A stretch of 50,207 nt of DNA from Lachnospiraceae bacterium (GTDB lineage: Bacteria > Bacillota > Clostridia > Lachnospirales > Lachnospiraceae), in NCBI GenBank assembly GCA_017624235.1, contig JAGANL010000035.1, positions 1-50,207 of the forward strand, written 5' to 3'. The position numbers and the translations under genes were made by a program. Shown in pieces: positions 17,255 to 25,144 of the stretch; position 1 is the first letter of the stretch, and every line of letters begins with the position of its first letter. The notes under the pieces were generated by a model. The model saw nothing but the letters and a program-made list of their open reading frames with translations, made no database searches and was not told where the DNA came from.

Positions 17255-18742
17255 CTAAATGATAATGCAGACCAGACCTCCGTTGCTGTCATTTACAATC
17301 TTCTGCATCGTTTCCTGAAGCTTTACCTGGCTTTCTTCTCCTATCATGGCAAGCTTGCCTGTAATACCGTCATGTACCAGCTGTTCCACCGTCTTTCCAA
17401 ATATATTGGTTTCCCAGATGCCGTCCTCTGTAGTTCCTGCATCACCAATATACCGGATCAGATCCTCTGCCTGCTCCTGTGTCCCGACAATCGGTGCAAT
17501 CTCCGTCTCAATATTCGCACGAATCATGTGGATCGACGGACTTTCTGCCTTGATTTTCACTCCATACTTGCTGCCATGCTTGATGACCTCCGGTTTATCC
17601 AGAGTAATCTCATTTCTCTCCGGAGTTACCACACCATACCCCTTCTGACGTACGGATTCCACTGCATGCAGTACTTTGACATATTCCTTTTTCATCCTGG
17701 CCATTTCCTGCAATTTCGTAATCAACTGATATTCGCTGGAAATTTCTTCCCCGATCAGTTCACTCAGCATCTCATAATAATAGCTCTCATCCACCTCCAG
17801 ATTCATACGGATACAGCCATCTGCCATATTAATCTGATCGATTTTCAGCTTCTTTACATATTCACTGGAAAGCTCTACCGGCTTCTCCACTACATCCTGA
17901 ATGGTATCAATCCCATTCATCAGCTGACGTACCTTTTCGATGATATCTGCCTTCATAGGATGCGTACACGGCAGAAGCTCTACCCATTTAGGAAGATAAA
18001 ATTCCACCATGGTTACAGGGAACTCATACAATACCTGTTCCATAATTGTATGAATATCCTCCTTCTTTAACTGCTCACAGTTGACGGGAAGAACTCTGAC
18101 CCCATATTTTTCTTCCATTCCCTCTGCCATTCTTCTGGTTTCCTCACTATAGGGTCTGGACGAATTGAGTAATACCAGAAATGGCTTATGCAGGCGCTTT
18201 AATTCTGCAATCGTCTTTTCCTCTGGTGCCTTATAGCTTTCCCTCTCCAATTCTCCGAAGGAGCCGTCCGTCGTCACCACGATTCCAATCGTAGAATGAT
18301 CGGTGATGACCTTTCTCGTCCCGATTTCTGCGGCCTGGGTAAATGGTATTTCCTGCTCAAACCAGGGAGTCTTTACCATCCGCTCCGTTTCATTCTCCAT
18401 ATGTCCTGCTGCACCATCCACCATATAGCCCACGCAGTCAATCAGCCGGATTTTGACATCCACATCCCCATTCAGCCGGATTTTTGCTGCTTCCTTCGGA
18501 ATAAATTTCGGCTCCGTTGTCGTAATCGTTTTTCCTCCGGCGCTCTGAGGAAGCTCATCCTGTGCACGTTCTCTGGCATTTTCATCCTCCATAAAAGGCA
18601 GCACAAGCAGGTCCATAAAACGCTTAATAAAAGTAGACTTTCCGGTACGCACCGGCCCTACCACACCTATGTAAATCTCGCCGCCACATCTTACCTGAAT
18701 ATCTTTGTACAGATCATAAGCATTGCTGTGAAAATTTCCCAT
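17255..18742 (-). CDS. spoIVA: Stage IV sporulation protein A (spore coat morphogenetic ATPase)
   Basis: SpoIVA polymerises around the forespore using ATP and forms the basement layer on which the coat and cortex depend. The 495-residue length matches the B. subtilis protein (~492). The Walker A motif GPVRTGKST is at residues 29-37, inside the TRAFAC-type ATPase domain, and the C-terminus ends in the hydrophobic GLVCIII that is typical of the family. The start at 18742 has GGAGG; the longer frame to 18823 runs through the promoter. A sigma-E-like promoter lies at 18771-18799, as expected for a mother-cell gene. No terminator with a good T run follows before the phosphorylase promoter. Confidence 0.97.
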   Translation of the reverse strand: MGNFHSNAYDLYKDIQVRCGGEIYIGVVGPVRTGKSTFIKRFMDLLVLPFMEDENARERAQDELPQSAGGKTITTTEPKFIPKEAAKIRLNGDVDVKIRLIDCVGYMVDGAAGHMENETERMVKTPWFEQEIPFTQAAEIGTRKVITDHSTIGIVVTTDGSFGELERESYKAPEEKTIAELKRLHKPFLVLLNSSRPYSEETRRMAEGMEEKYGVRVLPVNCEQLKKEDIHTIMEQVLYEFPVTMVEFYLPKWVELLPCTHPMKADIIEKVRQLMNGIDTIQDVVEKPVELSSEYVKKLKIDQINMADGCIRMNLEVDESYYYEMLSELIGEEISSEYQLITKLQEMARMKKEYVKVLHAVESVRQKGYGVVTPERNEITLDKPEVIKHGSKYGVKIKAESPSIHMIRANIETEIAPIVGTQEQAEDLIRYIGDAGTTEDGIWETNIFGKTVEQLVHDGITGKLAMIGEESQVKLQETMQKIVNDSNGGLVCIII

Positions 18743-18770
18743 CCAAAAACCTCCTGTTTTTCCTGCTAAA

Positions 18771-18799
18771 TGTATATGCCAAAATATTCTGCAATATGT
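18771..18799 (-). promoter_or_regulatory. Sigma-E-like promoter of spoIVA
   Basis: On the minus strand ACATATT (18799-18793) and CATATACA (18778-18771) are separated by 14 bp. This closely matches the mother-cell sigma-E pattern (about TCATATT, N13-15, CATACAAT). spoIVA is a known sigma-E gene in Bacillus. Confidence 0.7.
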
Positions 18800-18800
18800 T

Positions 18801-18828
18801 AGTATATCTATACGACTATCCATACAAA
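18801..18828 (+). promoter_or_regulatory. Possible sigma-E-like promoter of the secreted-protein gene
   Basis: CATACAAA (18821-18828) matches the sigma-E -10 at seven of eight bases. A poor -35, AGTATAT (18801-18807), lies 13 bp upstream. It is placed back to back with the spoIVA promoter; the two -35 elements are 1 bp apart. Confidence 0.35.
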
Positions 18829-18846
18829 AACGAGGAGATTAATCTT

Positions 18847-20091
18847 ATGAAATTACAGCATAAAATATTTTGCATCCTTCTATGCACACTTGCCATCGGA
18901 GCAGGAACCGTTTACTGCCGTGTTACCCATTCCCCAAAGTACCGGATTGTTTCTGCCGTCAAACGAACCTTTGACAATCCTTCTAATGGTTTTACACTTT
19001 CTGCACTTTCAGCGCTTTCTGAGCAGGATTCTCTTTATCATACCGGCTCTTTGACCCTGAGCCGTGTGGATATTTCAGAAGAGCTGTCTGCTTCCCTCCC
19101 CTTTGAACCTTATTATCTGGAAGGGCTCGGCCTGCGCTCCTCCTGGGAGACAAATCATTCCGCAAAGACCTGCGCCCTGAGCTCCGAAATTTCTTATCTG
19201 TTGAAACCATACGCCCATCTGGAATGCTACGCACAAGATGACACCTTATCCCTGCGCATACCGGAGCTGTTCGATACCTGGCTGCAGATTCATCCATCTT
19301 CTCTTGCGGATGATTTTAATGCTTCCACACTCTCTTCACGCTCCGGCATCCGCCTTCCGGACTGCTGCAACCACAGCCTGTTCCCGGAGACGGACAGCGC
19401 TACCGAGTCCGTTTCCTCCGAGACCGGCCAGCTTTACGCCCAGTTCCGCAAACTGCTTAAAACCGCGAGTGTCACAAAACAGCCAAATTCCTCTGCCCGG
19501 ACAAACAGCTCCTCCCTTTCCTATACCCTCACGTTTGCCAAAGAGCCTCTGGACACTCTGGCTGCTTTGCTGTTTCCGTCTGCTCATGCTGCTTCCGATG
19601 ATATACTTTTCATTCCCTCTGACTCCATGCAGATTACGCTTTCTGACGGACTCGTAACCGCAATGAATTACACTTTCATACTCCGCTATAAAAAACAGAG
19701 CTATCCTGTAGTCTGGGAGCTTTATCCAGACGGCAGCAAAATGGAAGGCAGCCTTCTCTTCTCTCTGGCAGATTCGGAAGTCCGGCTTTCTTATGAAATG
19801 GAGCTTTCCTCAGAAGACGGTACCTGCAAACTGAACTTTAACAGACTCACGCTTGATGCGTCCGAAAACACCGTAACACTGCACGGAAATCTTACCATTT
19901 CCAAGATTTCTTCCGCATTGGAATCGGTTTCCCTTCCAGCAGAGCCTACTGATTCAGAAGCCATCTTTTTGTTCTCCATGAGCTGGAAGGATTATATGAA
20001 AATGGGAAGAGAAATCCTCTCTCATTTGGATTTCTCTTCCCAATCTATACTCTATTCTATCCTAAATTCTATTTATTCGACATCAGAGTGA
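18847..20091 (+). CDS. Secreted or membrane-tethered protein of unknown function
   Basis: A 414-residue protein that I do not recognise. It begins with a positively charged tip and a hydrophobic stretch (residues ~6-22), a likely signal peptide or anchor. A Cys at residue 24 follows TVY, which is not a good lipobox. The remainder is hydrophilic and rich in Ser, Thr and Leu, with alternating beta-like segments and no catalytic motif visible. The start at 18847 has GAGGAG; the frame opens 17 codons earlier. It is divergent from spoIVA, with 104 bp shared between starts, and a sigma-E-like -10 precedes it. A sporulation-linked exported protein is therefore plausible (inference). Its 3' end overlaps the convergent VWA gene by 23 bp. 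Confidence 0.75.
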   Translation: MKLQHKIFCILLCTLAIGAGTVYCRVTHSPKYRIVSAVKRTFDNPSNGFTLSALSALSEQDSLYHTGSLTLSRVDISEELSASLPFEPYYLEGLGLRSSWETNHSAKTCALSSEISYLLKPYAHLECYAQDDTLSLRIPELFDTWLQIHPSSLADDFNASTLSSRSGIRLPDCCNHSLFPETDSATESVSSETGQLYAQFRKLLKTASVTKQPNSSARTNSSSLSYTLTFAKEPLDTLAALLFPSAHAASDDILFIPSDSMQITLSDGLVTAMNYTFILRYKKQSYPVVWELYPDGSKMEGSLLFSLADSEVRLSYEMELSSEDGTCKLNFNRLTLDASENTVTLHGNLTISKISSALESVSLPAEPTDSEAIFLFSMSWKDYMKMGREILSHLDFSSQSILYSILNSIYSTSE

Positions 20092-21271
20092 CCATGGCTC
20101 TGTTCAGCCCGTCTACGGTAAGCTTGTACATGGGAAACAGCTCCTTAATTGCCGTCTCCGCTTCACGCCACGGGGCACGTCCCGGAGCCATCTTCGGATT
20201 CAGCCATACCACCTTTTTATAATGGCGCTTTAACAGCTTCAGCCATTCAAAACCACTCAGTCCCCCGTTGGGTCCCCGGTAATTGCCTGTTTCAGAATAA
20301 AGCTCCTCGGGAGCCATCGCCGCATCACCTACGATAATGACCTTATAATCCTTATCCAGATTACGGAACATCCATTCCGTATCAATCCAGTCTCCGTTCT
20401 CACATTCCGGTGTCTTATAAAGCTTGCTGTATATACAGTTATGGAAATAATAAGCCTTTACATCCTTATAATGGTTTGACTTGTGAACTGCCTGGAACAG
20501 ATCATTCATCAGACTGCTGTAAGGAATCATCGTACCGCCGGAATCCATCAAAAGAAGAAGCTTCACCGTATTTTTACGCGGCTTTCCCATCACAATCTGC
20601 AGACAGCCTCCATTGTTGCAGGTCTGGTCAATCGTCTCATCCAGATCCAGCTCCGTCTTTGGAATATCCAGTCTTGTCGAAAACTGTCTGAGTCTGCGGA
20701 ATGCCAGTTGAAACTGCCTGTTGTCCAATACCCTGTCATCCCGAAAATCTCTGTATTTTCTGGCTCCGACCACGGCAAAGGCCGACTGGAAGCCGGTCTT
20801 TCCGCCTACACGCACACCGCCCACATTACCTCCGGTATTTCCAAAGGAAGTCTTGCCCATCGTACCGATCCAGAAGCTTCCTCCATTATGCTCGCTGTCC
20901 TGATCCTTCAGACGTTGCTTAAACTTGTCCTCAACATCCTCTTTGTCTACCTTGATCTCTTCAATCTGATTCAGCCACTGCACCTCCTGCTCGTGCAGCA
21001 TATCATTCATTTCTTCCTTATCCAGCCAGCGCAGCATCTGATTGGTCACGGCATCATCCGACTGTATGCCCTTAAAATGCTCCTCAAAGGCCATATCAAA
21101 CTTGTCATAGTCCGTTTCACTTTTCACCAGAATCATTCTGGCTACATAATAAAACTGTGTCAGGCTGCTTCCGCACAATCCTTTATCCAGAGCCTCCTGC
21201 AGCGTCAGCCATTCACCCAGAGTGACCCGAAGTCCCTTTGCCTTTAAGGTATCAAAAAACGATACGAACAT
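20069..21271 (-). CDS. VWA-domain (CoxE-like) protein paired with a MoxR ATPase
   Basis: A 400-residue protein with a C-terminal von Willebrand factor A domain. Such proteins are usual partners of MoxR AAA+ ATPases and may help insert metals or mature protein complexes. The MIDAS metal site should read DxSxS but here is MDSGGTM, near residue 245, so metal binding may be altered. The N-terminal half (FVSFFDTLKAKGLRVTLGEWL and LVKSETDYDKFDMAFEEHF) matches the CoxE-like/YehP-type layout. It starts 10 bp after the MoxR gene, with GGGGTGG upstream, and ends inside the convergent secreted-protein gene. No client operon is recognisable, so the substrate is unknown. Confidence 0.82.
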   Translation of the reverse strand: MFVSFFDTLKAKGLRVTLGEWLTLQEALDKGLCGSSLTQFYYVARMILVKSETDYDKFDMAFEEHFKGIQSDDAVTNQMLRWLDKEEMNDMLHEQEVQWLNQIEEIKVDKEDVEDKFKQRLKDQDSEHNGGSFWIGTMGKTSFGNTGGNVGGVRVGGKTGFQSAFAVVGARKYRDFRDDRVLDNRQFQLAFRRLRQFSTRLDIPKTELDLDETIDQTCNNGGCLQIVMGKPRKNTVKLLLLMDSGGTMIPYSSLMNDLFQAVHKSNHYKDVKAYYFHNCIYSKLYKTPECENGDWIDTEWMFRNLDKDYKVIIVGDAAMAPEELYSETGNYRGPNGGLSGFEWLKLLKRHYKKVVWLNPKMAPGRAPWREAETAIKELFPMYKLTVDGLNRAMVTLMSNK

Positions 21272-21281
21272 GTATCCACCC

Positions 21282-22103
21282 CTAATCTACTTTATGCTTA
21301 ACCACATCCAGATCTTCATCCTTTTTGACGATGACACCGATAAAAGGCAGCTTTGCCTGAATTTCCTCTGCGCTGATGCCTCCAATCTGCAGTGCATTGA
21401 TCCAGTCAATCAGCTCGGAGGTACTCGGTTTCTTACGAATATCTCGAATCGTACGGATCTCATAAAATACCTCCATGGCATTCTGCAGCAGATGATCCTC
21501 CACATTCGGATAATGCGTTCTGACAATTTCTTCCATCAAAATCTTATCCGGGAACTCGATATAGTGGAAAATACATCTTCTTAAAAAGGCATCCGGCAGC
21601 TCCTTCTCCGCATTGGAAGTAATGATGACAATCGGACGCTGTTTTGCTTTGACGGTTCTCTTTGTCTCATGAATATAAAATTCCATCTGGTCTAACTCCC
21701 ATAACAGATCGTTCGGGAATTCCAGATCCGCTTTGTCAATCTCATCGATTAACAGTACAACCTGCTCATCACTCTCAAAAGCTTCTCCAAGCTTACCAAG
21801 CTTAATGTATCTGGCGATATCGTCCACGCCCTCTTCACCGAACTGTCCATCATAAAGGCGCTGAATCGTATCGTACATATACAAACCGTCCTGTGCCTTC
21901 GTCGTAGACTTGATATTCCAGATAATCAGTCTCTTTCCAAGAGCATCTGCTACCGCCTTTGCAAGCTCTGTTTTACCGGTACCCGGCTCTCCTTTTACCA
22001 AAAGAGGCTTCTGCAATGCAATTGCCACATTGACACTTGCCATCAGTTCTTCGGATGCTACATACTGTGAGCTTCCCTGAAAGTTTGTTGCCATTTCACC
22101 CAT
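21282..22103 (-). CDS. MoxR-type AAA+ ATPase
   Basis: A 273-residue AAA+ ATPase. Walker A is GEPGTGKTELA near residue 38 and Walker B is VVLLIDEIDKAD near 115. Sensor and arginine-finger regions follow (ITSNAEKELPDAFLRRC), and a small helical lid completes the MoxR layout. MoxR ATPases act as chaperones with a VWA protein; the VWA gene follows 10 bp later. It begins 4 bp after gpsA, so it belongs to the same operon although its function is unrelated to phospholipid synthesis. Two ATGs (22103 and 22094) are possible starts. Confidence 0.88.
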   Translation of the reverse strand: MGEMATNFQGSSQYVASEELMASVNVAIALQKPLLVKGEPGTGKTELAKAVADALGKRLIIWNIKSTTKAQDGLYMYDTIQRLYDGQFGEEGVDDIARYIKLGKLGEAFESDEQVVLLIDEIDKADLEFPNDLLWELDQMEFYIHETKRTVKAKQRPIVIITSNAEKELPDAFLRRCIFHYIEFPDKILMEEIVRTHYPNVEDHLLQNAMEVFYEIRTIRDIRKKPSTSELIDWINALQIGGISAEEIQAKLPFIGVIVKKDEDLDVVKHKVD

Positions 22104-22107
22104 ATTC

Positions 22108-23127
22108 TTAGTCCTGTCCTTCCCATTCCGAATCCGGAATTTCTATCTTTTTATCCCGCAGCATCAGCTCCCTCACTGCCTCCGCCGCCGGCTTATTCTC
22201 GAACAATACTGCATTAACCTGCTCAATGATTGGAAGCTGTACATGATACTTCTGGGCAAGTCCCATAGCAGCTTTGGCAGAATACACTCCTTCCACTACC
22301 ATCTTGACTTCCTTCATTGCCTCTTCCATGGTATACCCTTTTCCAATCAGGATACCGGCCCTGCGGTTTCTGGAGTGCATGCTGGCACAGGTTACAATCA
22401 GATCCCCGATACCTGACAACCCGCAAAAGGTTTCAAATTTACCGCCCATTGCCATGCCCAGTCTTGAAATTTCCGTAATACCTCTGGTAATCAGCGCCGC
22501 CTTTGTATTATCTCCATAGCCCAGACCGTCTGCAATGCCTGCCGCCAATGCGACCACATTCTTAAGCGCCGCCCCCAGCTCGATTCCCAAAACATCCGGG
22601 CTGATGTAAACGCGAAAGACATCACTCATAAAAATATTCTGCAGATATTCTGCTGTTCTTTTCTTTTTAGAACCTACAACAATTGTCGTTGGCAGTCCGC
22701 GTCCTACCTCTTCGGCATGAGAAGGACCGGAAAGCACTGCCACCTCAGCCTGTGGAACCTCCTCCTCAATAATCTCGGAAAGAGTCATCAGCGTATTTTC
22801 TTCCACACCCTTTGCCACATTGACAATAATCTGTCCCTCAGCTACGACATCCCTTAACATTTTGGAGGTACTTCTTGTAAAAGGAGACGGCACAGCCAGT
22901 ACCAACAGATCCATTCCTTCTACCGCTTCCTTCAACTCATTGGTAAACTTCATATCTGCCGGAAGCTTTACACCCGGCAGTTTGTCCTTATGCTCTCTCT
23001 CCCGGTCGAGCATCTCCACTTCTTCTTTGATAATAGACCAGACGGTAATCTCATTGCCGTTATTATGTAATAGTACGGATAATGCAATGCCCCAGCTTCC
23101 GGCCCCAATGATTCCTATCCTTGCCAT
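22108..23127 (-). CDS. gpsA: Glycerol-3-phosphate dehydrogenase [NAD(P)+]
   Basis: Reduces dihydroxyacetone phosphate to sn-glycerol-3-phosphate, the backbone for phospholipids. The 339-residue protein begins with the dinucleotide-binding IGIIGAGSWGIALS. It also shows the conserved VNVAKGVE, SGPSHAEEV and GAALKNVVALAAGIADGLGYGDN segments, the last containing the catalytic Lys. The ATG at 23127 has GGAG at 10 bp; a GTG two codons earlier is too close to it. It sits 27 bp after plsY, which uses its product, and follows der, the same order seen widely in Firmicutes. In Bacillus the gene lies a few genes before spoIVA, as it does here. Confidence 0.95.
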   Translation of the reverse strand: MARIGIIGAGSWGIALSVLLHNNGNEITVWSIIKEEVEMLDREREHKDKLPGVKLPADMKFTNELKEAVEGMDLLVLAVPSPFTRSTSKMLRDVVAEGQIIVNVAKGVEENTLMTLSEIIEEEVPQAEVAVLSGPSHAEEVGRGLPTTIVVGSKKKRTAEYLQNIFMSDVFRVYISPDVLGIELGAALKNVVALAAGIADGLGYGDNTKAALITRGITEISRLGMAMGGKFETFCGLSGIGDLIVTCASMHSRNRRAGILIGKGYTMEEAMKEVKMVVEGVYSAKAAMGLAQKYHVQLPIIEQVNAVLFENKPAAEAVRELMLRDKKIEIPDSEWEGQD

Positions 23128-23154
23128 TCTCACCCTGCTCCTTTCTGTGTCCCT

Positions 23155-23808
23155 CTAATTCATGTCTGACTTCCTGGTCAGATAAGTCTTTCTCTCCGTT
23201 CCGTGCAACAGACGCTTAATATTTTCACGATGCTTATAATATGCCATGACCGTCAGAAATGCACCTACTGCATACATCTCATACAACTGCATCTGTGTCA
23301 TTCCCGCAAACTGTCCGTTCTGTCCCATTACCACCAGTTCAATTATAAATCCCGCATATACCAGAAGCGATCCAAGCGATACATAATGCGTTGTAAAAAA
23401 AGTAACAAAGAATAAAATGACACCAACCGGTATAAAGTACGGGTGAAAGGCCAAGATCAGACCTGCTGTTGCAGCAATTCCCTTTCCTCCCTTAAAGCCC
23501 AGCCAGAACGGAAAATTGTGTCCCAGTATCGCTCCCGCTGCGGCATACATGCTGAGCAGATAAATCATATCCGGGTGACTGCCTGCAAACAGCAGCCGGC
23601 TGAATACAATCGCCAGAACACATTTGATAATATCTCCGGCCAGTACGATAAGTCCTGCCTTTGTTCCAAGCACACGCAGCGCATTCGTCGTTCCGGCATT
23701 ACCGCTGCCATGCTTGCGGATATCAATTCCATGTGCCTTTCCGTAAAAATAAGCTGTCTGAAAATTTCCCAGAATATATCCGATTGCCAAACAAATAATC
23801 CGTTCCAT
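23155..23808 (-). CDS. plsY: Glycerol-3-phosphate acyltransferase PlsY
   Basis: Membrane enzyme that transfers an acyl group from acyl-phosphate to glycerol-3-phosphate, giving lysophosphatidic acid. The 217-residue protein has about five to seven hydrophobic helices. The three PlsY motifs are in place: HGSGNAGTTNALRVLG near residue 35, GHNFPFWLGFKGGKGIA near 100, and the THYVSLGSL region near 140. It starts 1 bp after der and precedes gpsA, whose product it consumes. The C-terminal ~20 residues are a polar, basic tail. PlsX is not in the window. Confidence 0.93.
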   Translation of the reverse strand: MERIICLAIGYILGNFQTAYFYGKAHGIDIRKHGSGNAGTTNALRVLGTKAGLIVLAGDIIKCVLAIVFSRLLFAGSHPDMIYLLSMYAAAGAILGHNFPFWLGFKGGKGIAATAGLILAFHPYFIPVGVILFFVTFFTTHYVSLGSLLVYAGFIIELVVMGQNGQFAGMTQMQLYEMYAVGAFLTVMAYYKHRENIKRLLHGTERKTYLTRKSDMN

Positions 23809-23809
23809 C

Positions 23810-25141
23810 TTAATTTTCCTTTCGTTCCCTGATGATGAACTTTAAGGGTGTTCCTCTGAAACCAAAGGCATCCCTGATCCGGTTCTCAATATATCTTGTG
23901 TATGAAAAGTGCATCAATTCCTTATCATTTACAAATATAACAAAGGTCGGAGGTTTTACCGCTACCTGCGTAATATAATAAAGCTTAAGCCGCTTTCCCT
24001 TATCGGACGGCGGCTGCTGCAATGCAACGGCCTCTGACATGATCTCGTTCAGTACGCCGGTTGCCACCCGAAGAGAATGGTTCTCAATAACCGCATCAAT
24101 CATTTCAAACAGCTTTGGAAGCCTCTGTCCCGTTTTCGCAGATACGAAAATCATCTCCGCATACGGCATATAGGAAAGCTTTTCCCTGACCTTATTGGTA
24201 AACTTGTAGATGGTCTTGTCGTCCTTCTCGACCGCATCCCATTTATTCACCGCAATGATGACACCCTTACCTCTTTCATGGGCAATTCCTGCCACCTTCG
24301 CATCCTGCTCTGTCACCCCTTCCTCTGCATCAATCACAAGCACTACAATATCCGCGCGCTCTACCGCACTGACGGTACGGATGATCATATACCGTTCCAG
24401 TTCCTCTTTAATCTTGCTCTTCTTGCGCAGTCCTGCGGTATCGATAAAGACATATTCCCTGCCGTTATGCACGACCTCTGTGTCTACCGCATCTCTTGTC
24501 GTTCCGGCAATATCCGATACGATGACACGATTCTCCCCAATCAGCTTATTGATGATAGAGGACTTGCCGACATTCGGTTTTCCCACAATGGCAATCTTCG
24601 GCCTGTCATCCTCTTCCTCCGCGGCATCTTCCTTATTAAAATAAGAAGTGACCTCATCCAGCATATCACCGACCCCCAGACGGTTTGCCGCAGAAATCGG
24701 ATGCGGTTCTCCGATGCCCAGATTATAAAACTCATAGACATCCGCCATATATTTATCGAAATTGTCCACCTTATTGACAACCAATACGACCGGCTTGTGA
24801 CTGCGGCGCAGCATATCTGCTACCTTTGCGTCCGCATCCACCAATCCCTGCTTCACATCCGTCAAAAAGATAATGACATCCGCCGTATCCATTGCAATCT
24901 GTGCCTGCTCCCTCATCTGGGATAAAATGATGTCCTTACTGTCCGGTTCAATACCTCCGGTATCCACCAGCGTAAATGCCATGTCCAGCCAGGTCACATC
25001 CGCATAGATACGGTCTCTTGTAATGCCAGGCGTATCCTTTACAATTGCAATATTATCTCCAGCCAGCATATTAAACAGCGTGGACTTTCCTACGTTAGGC
25101 CGCCCTACCACTGCTACAATCGGCTTTCTTTTCTTACCCAT
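23810..25141 (-). CDS. der: Ribosome-assembly GTPase Der (EngA)
   Basis: Tandem-domain GTPase essential for 50S subunit assembly; 443 residues is normal. Two complete G domains are visible: GRPNVGKSTLFN near residue 13 with DTPGI, DTGGI and NKVD, then GKPNVGKSSIINKL near 183 with IAGTTRDAVDT, DTAGLRKK and NKWD. A KH-like C-terminal domain ends in GTPLKFIIR. It begins 3 bp after the radical-SAM DUF512 gene and is followed 1 bp later by plsY. The der-plsY-gpsA order is common in Clostridia. Confidence 0.96.
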   Translation of the reverse strand: MGKKRKPIVAVVGRPNVGKSTLFNMLAGDNIAIVKDTPGITRDRIYADVTWLDMAFTLVDTGGIEPDSKDIILSQMREQAQIAMDTADVIIFLTDVKQGLVDADAKVADMLRRSHKPVVLVVNKVDNFDKYMADVYEFYNLGIGEPHPISAANRLGVGDMLDEVTSYFNKEDAAEEEDDRPKIAIVGKPNVGKSSIINKLIGENRVIVSDIAGTTRDAVDTEVVHNGREYVFIDTAGLRKKSKIKEELERYMIIRTVSAVERADIVVLVIDAEEGVTEQDAKVAGIAHERGKGVIIAVNKWDAVEKDDKTIYKFTNKVREKLSYMPYAEMIFVSAKTGQRLPKLFEMIDAVIENHSLRVATGVLNEIMSEAVALQQPPSDKGKRLKLYYITQVAVKPPTFVIFVNDKELMHFSYTRYIENRIRDAFGFRGTPLKFIIRERKEN

Positions 25142-25144
25142 ATT

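Noticed and set aside
17174-18070. 298-codon plus-strand open frame opposite spoIVA
   Set aside because: Antisense shadow of spoIVA; the translation is unlike a real protein and no promoter or terminator fits.
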